Below, in pieces: positions 49,851-58,545 of a stretch of DNA of 64,000 nucleotides. Position numbers and translations under genes: made by a program. Each line of letters begins with the position of its first letter. Position 1 is the stretch's first letter. This DNA is from Amycolatopsis mongoliensis (GTDB taxonomy: Bacteria; Actinomycetota; Actinomycetes; Mycobacteriales; Pseudonocardiaceae). The notes under the pieces were generated by a model. The model did not search any database, was not told the origin of the DNA, and worked only from the letters and a program-made list of their open reading frames with translations. The DNA lies in the NCBI RefSeq assembly GCF_030285665.1, contig NZ_CP127295.1, forward strand, positions 6,696,001 through 6,760,000. The letters run 5' to 3'.

Positions 49851-50612
49851 ACCGGTCTCGACGTCGTCGAGGACGCCGAGCGCGTCCGGGACCAGCACGG
49901 CGGCGGAGTGGTAGGCGCTGACCAGGTAGGAGGTCACGGCGCGGTCGGTGATGCCCATGGACCGGACGTTGAGCCCGGGCTGGTATTGGTCCGGCAGGGA
50001 TTTGGGGCGCAGGCCGATGACGCCGGCGTCGTTCTCGCCGGTGCGCATGGCCAGGATCGAGGTGGCGCCGGTGTCGGTGATCGGGATCTTGTCGCACGGC
50101 AGGATCGGGACGCCGCGCCAGGCCAGGACGCGTTTGCCGTCGAGGGCGGTGGTGTCGGGGTAGAGGTGCGCGCGGGTGCATTCGCGGCCGAACGCGGCGA
50201 TGGCACGGGGGTGGGCGAGGAAGAACTTGGTCTTGCGGCGGCGGCAGAGCAGGTCGTCGAGGTCGAGTGGGGTGGGTGGTCCGGTGCGGGTGGTGAGGCG
50301 GTGTTTGAGGTCGACGTTGTGCAGCAGCCCGAATTCGGTGTTGTTGACCAGTTCGTGTTCTTGCCGTTCCCGCAGTGCTTCGACGGTGAGCCGCAGTTGT
50401 TGTTCGAGCTGGTTCATCGGGTTGTTGTAGAGGTCGGTGACGCGGTTGTGCACGCGCAGCACGGTTTGGGCCACGGCGAGGTCGTATTCGCGGGGGGTGG
50501 GGTCGTAGTCGACGTAGGTGCCGGACAGCATCGGTTCGCCGTCGTGTCCGGCTGCCAGGTCGATATCGAGAAACTCATCGTTCGTTTTTCCTTGGAGGGC
50601 AAGGAAACACAC
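49845..50612 (-). pseudogene. C-terminal half of a family 2 encapsulin shell protein
   Basis: The 255-residue frame aligns by eye to the C-terminal part of family 2 encapsulins (HK97-fold nanocompartment shell, most like the 2B type). It shows [20 protein letters not shown] (E-loop into A-domain), [21 protein letters not shown], the helix [47 protein letters not shown], and [28 protein letters not shown]. Full-length proteins are about 460 residues in type 2B. The N-terminal arm, the start of the P-domain and any cNMP-binding insertion are missing. No terpene cyclase or cysteine desulfurase cargo gene is in the window. The start codon is GTG at 50612, but the 200 bp upstream encode nothing recognisable. 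Confidence 0.72.
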
Positions 50613-50812
50613 CGGGCGCCCGGCATCGTCCCCTCCCCACCGACGCTAGCGAGGAACGATTCGCGGGGACAAGGAGCTTCACTCGCGCTGGCCGGGCGGT
50701 GCCCGTCTGGCCCAGCGGCACCCCTGCGCGGGGTGGTCCGAGACTCTTCCCGGGCGCCCCGTTCGGGACCGGGGACACCTCGTTGGGATGACGCGGCGCG
50801 ACCGTGGGTGTC

Positions 50813-52789
50813 CTAGGGGAGGGGCGCGGCGCTCTCGGCCAGGCCGGCGAGCAGGTCACCGTACTCTTCGACGCGGTCCAGGACCTCGTCGGCGGTGAAC
50901 GTCAGGTGATTCACGTGGCGGCAGGCGCGGACCTCGTCCCACGTGACCGGCGTCGACACCGTCGGGTGGTCGCGGCCGCGCAGGGAGTACGGCGCGACCG
51001 TCGTCTTGGCCGGGTTGTTCTGGCTCCAGTCGATGAACACCCGCCCGCCGCGCTGCGCCTTGGCCATCACCGCGGTCACCGAGTCCGGCGTCTCCCGCGC
51101 GAGCCGCTGCGCGAGCCGCTTGGCATAGGCCGACGGCGCCGACGCGTTCTCGGTGCGGATGCCGCAGTACAGCTGCATTCCCTTGGAGCCCGACGTCTTC
51201 GCGTACGGCGTCAGGCCGTCGGCGACGAGGACGTCGTGGAGGCGCTCGGCGACGCGGGCGCAGTCGACGACCGACGTCCCCGGCCCGGGGTCCAGGTCGA
51301 ACACCAGGCGGTCGGGGGGTTGCCGGGTCCCCGCCTTGACCGTCCACTGTGGAACGTGAAGCTCGAGCGCGGCCATGTTGGCCGACCAGACCAGGGCCGG
51401 CAGGTCGTCCAGGAGCGGGTAGTCGATGGTGCCGCCGCCACCGCGGGAACCCGTGCTGGGCAGCCGCACCGTACGCAGCCACGACGGGGCGCCCTGGGGG
51501 ACGTTCTTCCCGAACCACTTCTCCCCGTCGACGCCGTCGGGGTAGCGGATGAACGTGACCGGCCGGCCGGCGAGGTGCGGCAGCAGGACCGGCGCGATCC
51601 GCGAGTAGTAGTTGATCACCTCGCCCTTGGTGAACCCGTCCGCCGGGTACAGCACCTTGTCCAAATTGGACAACGTGAGCCGCCGGTTTCCGGCCTGCAC
51701 GGTGATCTTCTGCCCGATCGGCTCGGGCGGCGGTGCGGCCGGTTCCGGTGTGCCGGCGCGCGGGGCGAGGACGTCGTCGGGTTCCTTGTCCGCCCGCAGG
51801 CCGCGCCAGGCGGTGTGGCGGACGCGGCCGCCCCGGGTGAACTGGCGGTAGACGATCTCGCCGACGAGCCGCGGTTCGACCCAGCGGGCGCGGACCGTGT
51901 CCTCGCGCGGTGGCGTCGTGACGAACGGGTGAGTGCGGCGTTCGAGCGGCTGCAGCCGGGCCATCAGCTCGGCGCGCGCGGCCTGGCTGAAGCCGGTGCC
52001 GACGTCGCCGATGTAGACGAGGTCGCCGGTGGCGGGGTCGTGCGCGCCGAGCAGGAGGCCGCCGAGGGTGCCGGTGAAGCTGCGCTGCCCGGGCCGCCAC
52101 CCGCAGACGATGACCTCCTGGGTGCGGATCAGCGGGTGCTTGAGCCAGGAATCCGGCCGCTGCCCGGGCACGTACGCGGAGCTGCGCAGCTTCGCGACAA
52201 CGCCCTCGTACCCCGCGGATGCGGCGTGGGCCAGGAAGTCCGCCGGCGTGCGGCGGTCGGCGGCGAGCTCGTCGAAGGTGACGGCGCGGACCACCGACAC
52301 GCGGTAGGGATCGGGCATCGGCAGGCCGGCCAGCAGGCGGCGGCGTTCGTCGTACGGTTCTTTCAGCAGGTCGCGCTCGCCCAGCTGCAGCAGGTCGAAG
52401 GCGAGGAACCGGACCGGGACGTCGTCGAACCCGGTGGATTTCGGGGCGCCCTGGTGCCGGACCCAGCGGCCGCGGCGTTCCTGCATCAGCTCGAAGTCGA
52501 TCCGGCCGTCGTCGCCGTAGACGACGACTTCGCCGTCGAGGTAGGCGGCCTGGCCGTCGAGGGCGGGGGCGAGCACCCCGGCGAGGTCGGCGAACTCGGC
52601 GGTGAAGTCGATGTTGTTGCGGCTGGTGAGGACGGTGGTGCCGTCCGGGGCGATCCGCATGGCGGCGCGGTAGCCGTCCAGTTTGTACTCGTACGCCCAC
52701 TCGGCGCCGCTGCGCAGCCGGCCGCCGTCGGCCTTGGCCAGCATCGGCTCGACCCACGCGGGGACGCGGGACGCGTCGTGAGCAGCCAT
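50813..52789 (-). CDS. ligD: LigD-type ATP-dependent DNA ligase fused to a polymerase domain
   Basis: A 658-residue non-homologous end-joining protein. The N-terminal ligase domain has the nucleotidyl-transfer motif EYKLDGYRAA (Lys36) and EGVVAKLRSS, and continues through an OB-fold to about 330. A linker of about 30 residues leads to the LigD polymerase/primase domain (about 360-650), with KVLYPADGFTKGEVINYYSRI, FDLDPGPG (metal-binding acids) and KTSGSKGMQLY. There is no phosphoesterase domain and the order is ligase-polymerase, opposite to mycobacterial LigD. A Ku gene is not in the window. Confidence 0.92.
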   Translation of the reverse strand: MAAHDASRVPAWVEPMLAKADGGRLRSGAEWAYEYKLDGYRAAMRIAPDGTTVLTSRNNIDFTAEFADLAGVLAPALDGQAAYLDGEVVVYGDDGRIDFELMQERRGRWVRHQGAPKSTGFDDVPVRFLAFDLLQLGERDLLKEPYDERRRLLAGLPMPDPYRVSVVRAVTFDELAADRRTPADFLAHAASAGYEGVVAKLRSSAYVPGQRPDSWLKHPLIRTQEVIVCGWRPGQRSFTGTLGGLLLGAHDPATGDLVYIGDVGTGFSQAARAELMARLQPLERRTHPFVTTPPREDTVRARWVEPRLVGEIVYRQFTRGGRVRHTAWRGLRADKEPDDVLAPRAGTPEPAAPPPEPIGQKITVQAGNRRLTLSNLDKVLYPADGFTKGEVINYYSRIAPVLLPHLAGRPVTFIRYPDGVDGEKWFGKNVPQGAPSWLRTVRLPSTGSRGGGGTIDYPLLDDLPALVWSANMAALELHVPQWTVKAGTRQPPDRLVFDLDPGPGTSVVDCARVAERLHDVLVADGLTPYAKTSGSKGMQLYCGIRTENASAPSAYAKRLAQRLARETPDSVTAVMAKAQRGGRVFIDWSQNNPAKTTVAPYSLRGRDHPTVSTPVTWDEVRACRHVNHLTFTADEVLDRVEEYGDLLAGLAESAAPLP

Positions 52790-52862
52790 GCCGAACCTCC
52801 GTCTGTGCTTTTTCGACGGTAACCCGTTCGGCCTAGTTCTGCTGGGTTTGCGCAGGTGAAAG

Positions 52863-54449
52863 CTATCGGAAGGCTTGTTCCCATTCCTGCGTGCCGGCGA
52901 GCTGCCCGCCGGGCGCGCTCGCCCAGCAGGCGGCCAGCAGGTCGTAGCCGAGGTGGACGAGCTCCGCGTGGGCCGGCCAGTGCCGTCGCGTCCAGGCGAG
53001 GTCGTTGTGGGCCGAGTCGATCGCCGCGCGGGTCGTGCCCTCCAGCTCGAACTGCAGGTCGCGCCGCAGAGGCATTGCTGCGGGGCCGGTCGCGAGCAGC
53101 GTCCGGGCCGCGGCGCGGACGCGGGACTCGGTCCAGCGGAACGTCTTCCGGTGCGCGTTCGGGACGAGCAGGTACTGCGCCAGCATCGCGAGCGCGACGC
53201 CGATCGCAGTCTCCACGAGGCGGTCGCGGATCACCGGGCCGACCGGGCCGGTCGCCGAGGCGCCGCCGGCCAGCAGCGCCACCGGCGTGATGAACACGAC
53301 GGCCACCGCGTAGTTGCGCGGGACGAACAGCTCGATGCAGAACTGCAGCGCCGCGATGGCGGCGACCACCGCGAAGCCGGTGGGTTCGGCGAGGGACAGG
53401 GTGGCGAAGAGTCCCAGGCCGACGGCGGTGCCGGCGAAGCGCTGGAGGCCGCGCACGTTCGCGTGGACCCGGCTGGTGCCCTGCTGCAGGACTACCAGCG
53501 CGCTGAGGACCGCCCAATGCGGGCGCGTCAGGCCGAGTGCGGCGCTGAGACTGCCGGCGATCGCGCAGGCGGCTCCCACGCGCAGGGCCGTCACCGTGGC
53601 GTGGGAGCGCGGCGAGGCCGACCGTCGCAGCCGGTAGCCGACACTGGGACGGGCGAGGGGGAGGGTGCCGCCGGGCGGGGCTTCGTCGAGGCCGGCTTCG
53701 GTGCCGGTCGCGTCCGCGAAGCGCCGGTGGGCGGCGAAGAGCGTCGTCGCGAGTTCGGATCCGGGGCCTTGGCCGGCGTCGTGGACGGCGTTCCACGCCG
53801 CGGATATCGCCGAGCCGGCCGCGTGGCGTGCCTGCGCGCCGGGGTTTTCCGCCGCGACGTCGATCGCCTTGATCGCTTTCCGGACCGCGACGCGTTCCGG
53901 TTTGTCCCGGTCGGCGATCCGTCCGGCCATCGACACGATCACCGAGGACGCGCCGCCCAGCGCCGTGCAGGTGAGCAGGGCTGCCGGATCGGCGCCGGCT
54001 TCGGTGGCGACGAGGGCACCGCCGCAGACGAGGGCGAAGAACAGCGCGCCGGGCGGCCCGAGCCGCAGGGCGTCGACGGCGTAGACGGCGAGGATCGCGA
54101 CCGCGGTGACCACGACGACGACGGCGGCCTTGCTGCCGGTGCGCCCGGCGGCCGTGCCCAGCGCGGCGACGAGCAGCAGCAGGGCGGCGGCGGTGAGCAC
54201 CACCCGGGCGCGGACGCGGTAGGGGCGGCCTTCGCCATAGAGGACGGCGAAGGCGCCGAAGGTGACGAAGAGGGCGACGTCGGCGTGCCCGGCGAGGACT
54301 ACGCCGGCGCCGGGGAGCGCGACGGCGGCCGCGGCCCGCAGCCCGGCACTCCACCGGCGTCCGGCGGCGGGCAGGGCGAAGAGCAGGGCCCGGGACCGGT
54401 CGACGCGGGGGAGCGGGTCTTCGGGCAGTTCGGACGGCACGACGACCAT
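52863..54449 (-). CDS. FUSC-family (aromatic acid exporter-like) membrane protein
   Basis: A 528-residue protein with two blocks of predicted transmembrane helices (about 25-165 and 300-430), separated by a soluble region and ending in a cytoplasmic helical domain. Family blocks are ALFVTFGAFAVLYGEGRPYRVR in the first membrane half and PHWAVLSALVVLQQG in the second, with VHANVRGLQRFAGTAVG after it. FUSC proteins export aromatic acids or phenolics. The start ATG at 54449 lies 117 bp beyond the TetR stop with a hairpin between. Confidence 0.83.
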   Translation of the reverse strand: MVVVPSELPEDPLPRVDRSRALLFALPAAGRRWSAGLRAAAAVALPGAGVVLAGHADVALFVTFGAFAVLYGEGRPYRVRARVVLTAAALLLLVAALGTAAGRTGSKAAVVVVVTAVAILAVYAVDALRLGPPGALFFALVCGGALVATEAGADPAALLTCTALGGASSVIVSMAGRIADRDKPERVAVRKAIKAIDVAAENPGAQARHAAGSAISAAWNAVHDAGQGPGSELATTLFAAHRRFADATGTEAGLDEAPPGGTLPLARPSVGYRLRRSASPRSHATVTALRVGAACAIAGSLSAALGLTRPHWAVLSALVVLQQGTSRVHANVRGLQRFAGTAVGLGLFATLSLAEPTGFAVVAAIAALQFCIELFVPRNYAVAVVFITPVALLAGGASATGPVGPVIRDRLVETAIGVALAMLAQYLLVPNAHRKTFRWTESRVRAAARTLLATGPAAMPLRRDLQFELEGTTRAAIDSAHNDLAWTRRHWPAHAELVHLGYDLLAACWASAPGGQLAGTQEWEQAFR

Positions 54450-54487
54450 TCCAGCACGCCCGGGGGCGGTGGCCCGGCCGGGGCGAG

Positions 54488-54546
54488 AAGTCCGTGAATG
54501 GCACATCGAGGGACTTCAAGTCCGGCGATGTGCCATTCACGGACTT
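54488..54546. repeat. Hairpin with perfect 21-nt arms and an inner hairpin
   Basis: Arms of 21 nt (54488-54508, 54526-54546) pair perfectly. The 17-nt loop contains GGACTT-C-AAGTCC, itself a small stem. The structure lies between the TetR stop and the FUSC start, both minus strand, so it could terminate TetR transcription. Similar in size to the hairpins at 23.7 and 49.7 kb. Confidence 0.8.
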
Positions 54547-54565
54547 ACTGCCGCCTGGCCCGGGG

Positions 54566-55123
54566 TCAGGCGGGGAAGAAGTCCTCGACCGCGCGCCGGA
54601 GTGTCGCTCGCACCGTCTGCGCGTCGTCCAGCTCTCCGCCGTGCAACGCGCCGTCGCGGAGGAGCACCAGGACCCGCGCCGCGTGGTTCGGTTCCGGGTG
54701 GCCCAGTGCCGCCGCGTCGCTGCGGAGGACCTCGAAGAACCACTGGCGGTGGTCGTCGATCACCCGGCGGACCAGGGAACCGGGGTCGGGGTACTCCGCC
54801 GCCGCGTTGAGGAACTGGCAGCCGCGGAAATCCTCGCCGCACGTCGCGTCGCCCACCACCGACAGGGTCGAGGCCAGTGCCTCACGCGGCGGCTTGCCCG
54901 CGCGGGCCGCGTCGACGGCCTGGCGGATCTGGCGGCTCGTCTCCGCGAGGTACGCCGCCACCAGGTCGTCCTTCGTGGGGTAGTGCCGGTAGAACGTCGC
55001 CCGGGTCACGGCCGCCTCGGTGACCAGGCGTTCCACCCCGACCGCGTGGATGCCCTCCGCGTAGAAGAGCCGGGACGCGGTCGCCAGCAGCCGGTCCTTC
55101 GGGTGCACCTCGGCAGACGTCAT
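54566..55123 (-). CDS. TetR/AcrR family transcriptional regulator
   Basis: A 185-residue TetR protein. The HTH reads LLATASRLFYAEGIHAVGVERLVTEAAVTRATFYRHYPTKDDL (about 12-54). The ligand-binding core contains CGEDFRGCQFLNAAAEYPDP, a motif common in TetR proteins of the C-terminal type with Cys near the pocket. It diverges from the alpha/beta hydrolase (122 bp between starts), with two palindromic operators between them. Confidence 0.9.
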   Translation of the reverse strand: MTSAEVHPKDRLLATASRLFYAEGIHAVGVERLVTEAAVTRATFYRHYPTKDDLVAAYLAETSRQIRQAVDAARAGKPPREALASTLSVVGDATCGEDFRGCQFLNAAAEYPDPGSLVRRVIDDHRQWFFEVLRSDAAALGHPEPNHAARVLVLLRDGALHGGELDDAQTVRATLRRAVEDFFPA

Positions 55124-55140
55124 CCCGCCAGCATAGAGAA

Positions 55141-55229
55141 AGAATGATCGTTCTGCTAGATCGGCTTCGTCACATTGCCACGGCGTCCCCGAGCGGCCAG
55201 AGTATGGAGACAGAAAGACCGATCGTTCT
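55141..55229. promoter_or_regulatory. Two TetR-type operators between the TetR and hydrolase genes
   Basis: AGAATGATCGTTCT (55141-55154) and AGACCGATCGTTCT (55216-55229) are near-perfect palindromes sharing GATCGTTCT. The first lies 18 bp from the TetR start, the second 17 bp from the hydrolase start, consistent with the repressor acting on both promoters. Confidence 0.7.
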
Positions 55230-55245
55230 CTCTAAGGAGCCAGTC

Positions 55246-55950
55246 ATGAGCAAGCCCACCATCGTCCTGGTCCACGGCGCTTTCGCCGACTCGTCGAGCT
55301 GGACCGGCGTTGTCGCGAAGCTGCAGGAGCAGGGCTTCCCGGTCGTCGCGGTGGCGAACCCGCTGCGCGGCGTCGAGTCCGACGCGGCCTACGTCGCGGA
55401 CGTCGTCAAGGGCGTCGACGGCCCCGTGGTGCTCGCCGGCCACTCCTACGGCGGCGCACTGATCACCCGCGCGGCCACCGAGACGCCGAACGTCCGCGCC
55501 CTGGTCTACATCGCCGCGTTCCAGCCCGACGCCGGCGAGAGCGTGTTCGAGCTGTCCGGCCGCTACCCGGGCGCGAAGCTCGGCCCGGAGACCACGAACG
55601 TCCTGGTGCACGACGGCGCGCCCGAGCTGTCGATCAAGCCGGCGGACTTCGCCGAGGTCTTCGCGGCCGACGTCCCGGCGGAGACCGCCGCGATCCTGGC
55701 GGTCACCCAGCGGCCGGTCGCGCAGCAGGCGCTGGCCGCGCCGTTCGAGGGCACGCCCGCGTGGACGAAGCTCCCTTCGTGGACGCTGATCGCCAACCAG
55801 GACAACGCGATCCCGGCCGCGGCGCAGGAGTTCATGGCCGAGCGCGCGTCGTCGACGGTCCGCCGGATCGACGCCTCCCACGCGGTCGCGGTGTCCCAGC
55901 CGGACACGGTGGCCGAGGTGATCGCGGCCGCGGCCACCGGCACGGAGTGA
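55246..55950 (+). CDS. Alpha/beta-hydrolase (EstC/haloperoxidase-like)
   Basis: A 234-residue hydrolase. N-terminal IVLVHGAFADSSSW (oxyanion HG), elbow VVLAGHSYGGALIT (Ser at about 79), and the terminal His in RIDASHAVAVSQPD. These match small actinomycete esterases often induced via an adjacent TetR. AAGGAG precedes the ATG. No signal peptide. Confidence 0.88.
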   Translation: MSKPTIVLVHGAFADSSSWTGVVAKLQEQGFPVVAVANPLRGVESDAAYVADVVKGVDGPVVLAGHSYGGALITRAATETPNVRALVYIAAFQPDAGESVFELSGRYPGAKLGPETTNVLVHDGAPELSIKPADFAEVFAADVPAETAAILAVTQRPVAQQALAAPFEGTPAWTKLPSWTLIANQDNAIPAAAQEFMAERASSTVRRIDASHAVAVSQPDTVAEVIAAAATGTE

Positions 55951-55957
55951 CCGATCG

Positions 55958-55989
55958 GGGGACGCCGGGGGCGGGGCCCCGGCGTCCCC
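55958..55989. terminator. Strong bidirectional hairpin terminator
   Basis: GGGGACGCCGGGG (55958-55970) pairs with CCCCGGCGTCCCC (55977-55989), 13 bp perfect with a 6-nt loop. It lies between the hydrolase stop and the converging catabolic operon stop. Confidence 0.8.
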
Positions 55990-56005
55990 GCGCGACCGGG
56001 GCCGG

Positions 56006-56968
56006 TCAGTCCCCGGTGACGGGCGGGAGGCCGGCGCGGGCTTCCCGGTACTCCCGCACGATCCGCGCCACGATCCGGGCCGCCGGGAGCACCTCGTCGA
56101 CCAGGCCGGCGGACTGGCCGGCCTCGACCTTGCCCTGCGCGACGTCACCGTGGAGGGCGGCGTCGCGCAGTGTCGAAGCCTGAAAAGTCTTGCGTCGTAG
56201 GGATTCCTCCGCGCCGGAAGCCTCCAGGGCCAGCATCCGCGCGGTGAAGTCGTTGTCCAAGGCCCGGATGACGCCCAAGCCCCGGCCGACGGTCCGCGTG
56301 CCGTCGACCCCGGCCGAGAGCACCGCCTGCTTGTACGCGGCGTGCACGGAAGCCTCGGTGCTGGCCAGGAACCGCGTGCCGAACTGGGCGGCACCGGCGC
56401 CGAGGGCGAGCATCGCCGCCAGGCCGAAACCGTCCGCGACGCCGCCCGACGCGATCAAGGGCAGGGGAACCGCCCGCGCCACCGCCCGCACCAGCACCGC
56501 CGTCGCGACCATCGCGGGCGGCGGGTGCCCGCCGGCTTCGGCGCCGACGACGACCAGCCCGTCCACGCCGGCCGAAGCCGCCTTCACGGCGTGATCGACC
56601 CCGGCCACCACGTGCAGGCAGCGCGTCCCCACGTCGTGGAAGCGGGCCAGGTACCGCCGCGGGCCGCCCTGGGAGGCGATCAGGACCGGGGGACGGTGGC
56701 GCAGGACCAGGTCGATCACCTCGTCGACTTCGGCGCGGTACAGAGGGAGGTTCACCGCCCACGGTCGGTCGGTGCCCGCTGCCGTTTCCGCCAGCACGCG
56801 GGAAAGGTCGGGCAGCCGCATCGGGCCCGCCGCCACCACGCCGAGGCCGCCCGCGTTGGAGACGGCGAGCGGCAGCGCCGAACTCGACGACGCCCACGAC
56901 ATCCCGGCCTGCACGACCGGCAGGTCGATGCCCAGCAACCGGGTCACCGGAGTGGCGATGCGCGTCAC
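56006..56968 (-). CDS. Nitronate monooxygenase-like FMN protein
   Basis: A 320-residue TIM-barrel flavoprotein of the NMO/2-nitropropane dioxygenase family. The start reads LLGIDLPVVQAGMSWASSSSALPLAVSNAGGLG, and the FMN-binding end has PLIASGGVADGFGLAAMLALGAGAAQFGTRF. The block GLVVVGAEAGGH carries the family His. The assigned chemistry for most members in CoA pathways is uncertain; some act as enoyl reductase-like FMN proteins. It is the last gene of the operon and overlaps the ligase gene (GTGA). Confidence 0.85.
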   Translation of the reverse strand: MTRIATPVTRLLGIDLPVVQAGMSWASSSSALPLAVSNAGGLGVVAAGPMRLPDLSRVLAETAAGTDRPWAVNLPLYRAEVDEVIDLVLRHRPPVLIASQGGPRRYLARFHDVGTRCLHVVAGVDHAVKAASAGVDGLVVVGAEAGGHPPPAMVATAVLVRAVARAVPLPLIASGGVADGFGLAAMLALGAGAAQFGTRFLASTEASVHAAYKQAVLSAGVDGTRTVGRGLGVIRALDNDFTARMLALEASGAEESLRRKTFQASTLRDAALHGDVAQGKVEAGQSAGLVDEVLPAARIVARIVREYREARAGLPPVTGD

Positions 56969-58545
56969 GCCTCCTCCAGCAGGGAACGCGCGTGCGCGGC
57001 CAGCCGGTTCTTCTGCACCTTCGAGCTGGCCGTCATGCCGATGCCCTCGAAGCCGTCGACGATCCGCAGGTGCCGCGGCACCTTGAACCCCGCCATCCGC
57101 GTCCGCGCCCAGCCCAGCAGCTCGGCCTCGGTGACGTCCGGCGAAGTCAGCACGACGAACGCGAACGGCACCTCGACCAGCCGGGCGTCCGGGACGCCGA
57201 CGACCGCCGCCTGCCGGACCAGCGGGTGCCGGTGCAGCGTGTCCTCGATGTCCGCCGGCGCGACGTTCTCGCCGCCGACGCGGATGATGTCCTTCGTCCG
57301 GCCGGTGAAGTGGAACCGCCCGGACTCGTCGAGCAGGCCGACGTCCCCGGTGGACAGCCAGCCCTCGGCGTCGATCGTCTCGGCCGTCTTCACCGGGTCG
57401 TCGAGGTAACCGGCCATCACGTTCCAGCCGCGCACCAGCACCGCGCCCGGCTCGCCGGGCCCGCAGTCGCGGTCGGCGTCGAGCGCGCGGATCCGCACCT
57501 CGACCCCCGGCTGCACGGCCATCGCGCCGGAGGCGCGGATGTCCGAAGGCTCCCACCACGCCGACTGCGCGACGTTCGGCGACGCCTCGGAAAGCCCATA
57601 CCCCGCAACGCATTCGTGCGCACCCAGCTCGTCGATGACCCGCCGGATCACGGTCGGCGACGCCGCCACCCACGCGCCGCGCAGGACCAGCCGGCGCTGC
57701 GTGCGTGCAGGCTGGTTCAGCAGCAACAGCGCGATGGTGTCGTTGCCGGAGAAGTGCGTGCAGCGCTCGGCTTCCAGGAGCCGCAGGGCTTCTTCCGGTT
57801 CGAACTTCGGCATGGTCACCAGCGTGGTGGCGTGCTGGGCCGACGCGAGCACCGACAGCGTGCTGCCGGCGACGTGGAAGAACGGCCGCGCCGAGTGGAA
57901 CCGGTCGCCCGGGCGCAGGCCCATCCGCGCGCCGGAGAAGAACGCGTCCGCGCACATGCTGCGATGGGTGAGCAGGACACCTTTCGGCCGGGACGTCGTC
58001 CCGGAGGTGTACTGCACGAGCAGGACGTCGTCCGGCGACCCGGCCGGCGCGGGAGGCTCCGAAGAACCGGAAAGGAACTCGTCCCACGAAGACGCGAACG
58101 GCGGAACGTCGTCGCCGAGCACGACGACCTTCTCCAAGGCGGGAAGGGACTCGATCCCGATTTCCCGCAGCATCCGGGCGAAGTCCACGTTGAGCACCCG
58201 GGAAGCGACGAACAGCGTCCGCACGCGGGCGTGTTCCAGCGTGTAGCGCACTTCGTCGGCGGTGAACCGCGTGTTGACCGGCACCGCGACGGCGCCCGCC
58301 GCCCCGATCGCGTGGAACAAGGCGGCCCAGTCCGGTCCGTTGCCGAGGCAGATCCCGACGCGGTCGCCGCGGCCGACGCCGGCGGCGGCCAGCCCGGCCC
58401 GGATCCGCGCGACCCGGTCGGCCAGCTCGCCGTAGGTGACCCGCTCGTCGGCCGTGACGACGGCTTCGACGTCCGGCGCGAGCAGGGCCGCGCGGGCGAG
58501 GACCTCGTGGGTGGTCAGCGGGCAGGCGGTGCGCAGGTCGGTCAT
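56965..58545 (-). CDS. Acyl-CoA synthetase / AMP-dependent ligase
   Basis: A 526-residue ANL-family ligase. The P-loop is LLVQYTSGTTSRPKGVLLTHRS (about 173-194), then YGLSEASPNVAQ, and the hinge with Asp and Arg in LSTGDVGLLDESGRFHFTGRTKDIIRVGGENV. The catalytic Lys is near ASSKVQKNRL. It would activate the starting acid of the pathway to its CoA thioester. ATGA overlap with the crotonase gene upstream. Confidence 0.9.
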   Translation of the reverse strand: MTDLRTACPLTTHEVLARAALLAPDVEAVVTADERVTYGELADRVARIRAGLAAAGVGRGDRVGICLGNGPDWAALFHAIGAAGAVAVPVNTRFTADEVRYTLEHARVRTLFVASRVLNVDFARMLREIGIESLPALEKVVVLGDDVPPFASSWDEFLSGSSEPPAPAGSPDDVLLVQYTSGTTSRPKGVLLTHRSMCADAFFSGARMGLRPGDRFHSARPFFHVAGSTLSVLASAQHATTLVTMPKFEPEEALRLLEAERCTHFSGNDTIALLLLNQPARTQRRLVLRGAWVAASPTVIRRVIDELGAHECVAGYGLSEASPNVAQSAWWEPSDIRASGAMAVQPGVEVRIRALDADRDCGPGEPGAVLVRGWNVMAGYLDDPVKTAETIDAEGWLSTGDVGLLDESGRFHFTGRTKDIIRVGGENVAPADIEDTLHRHPLVRQAAVVGVPDARLVEVPFAFVVLTSPDVTEAELLGWARTRMAGFKVPRHLRIVDGFEGIGMTASSKVQKNRLAAHARSLLEEA

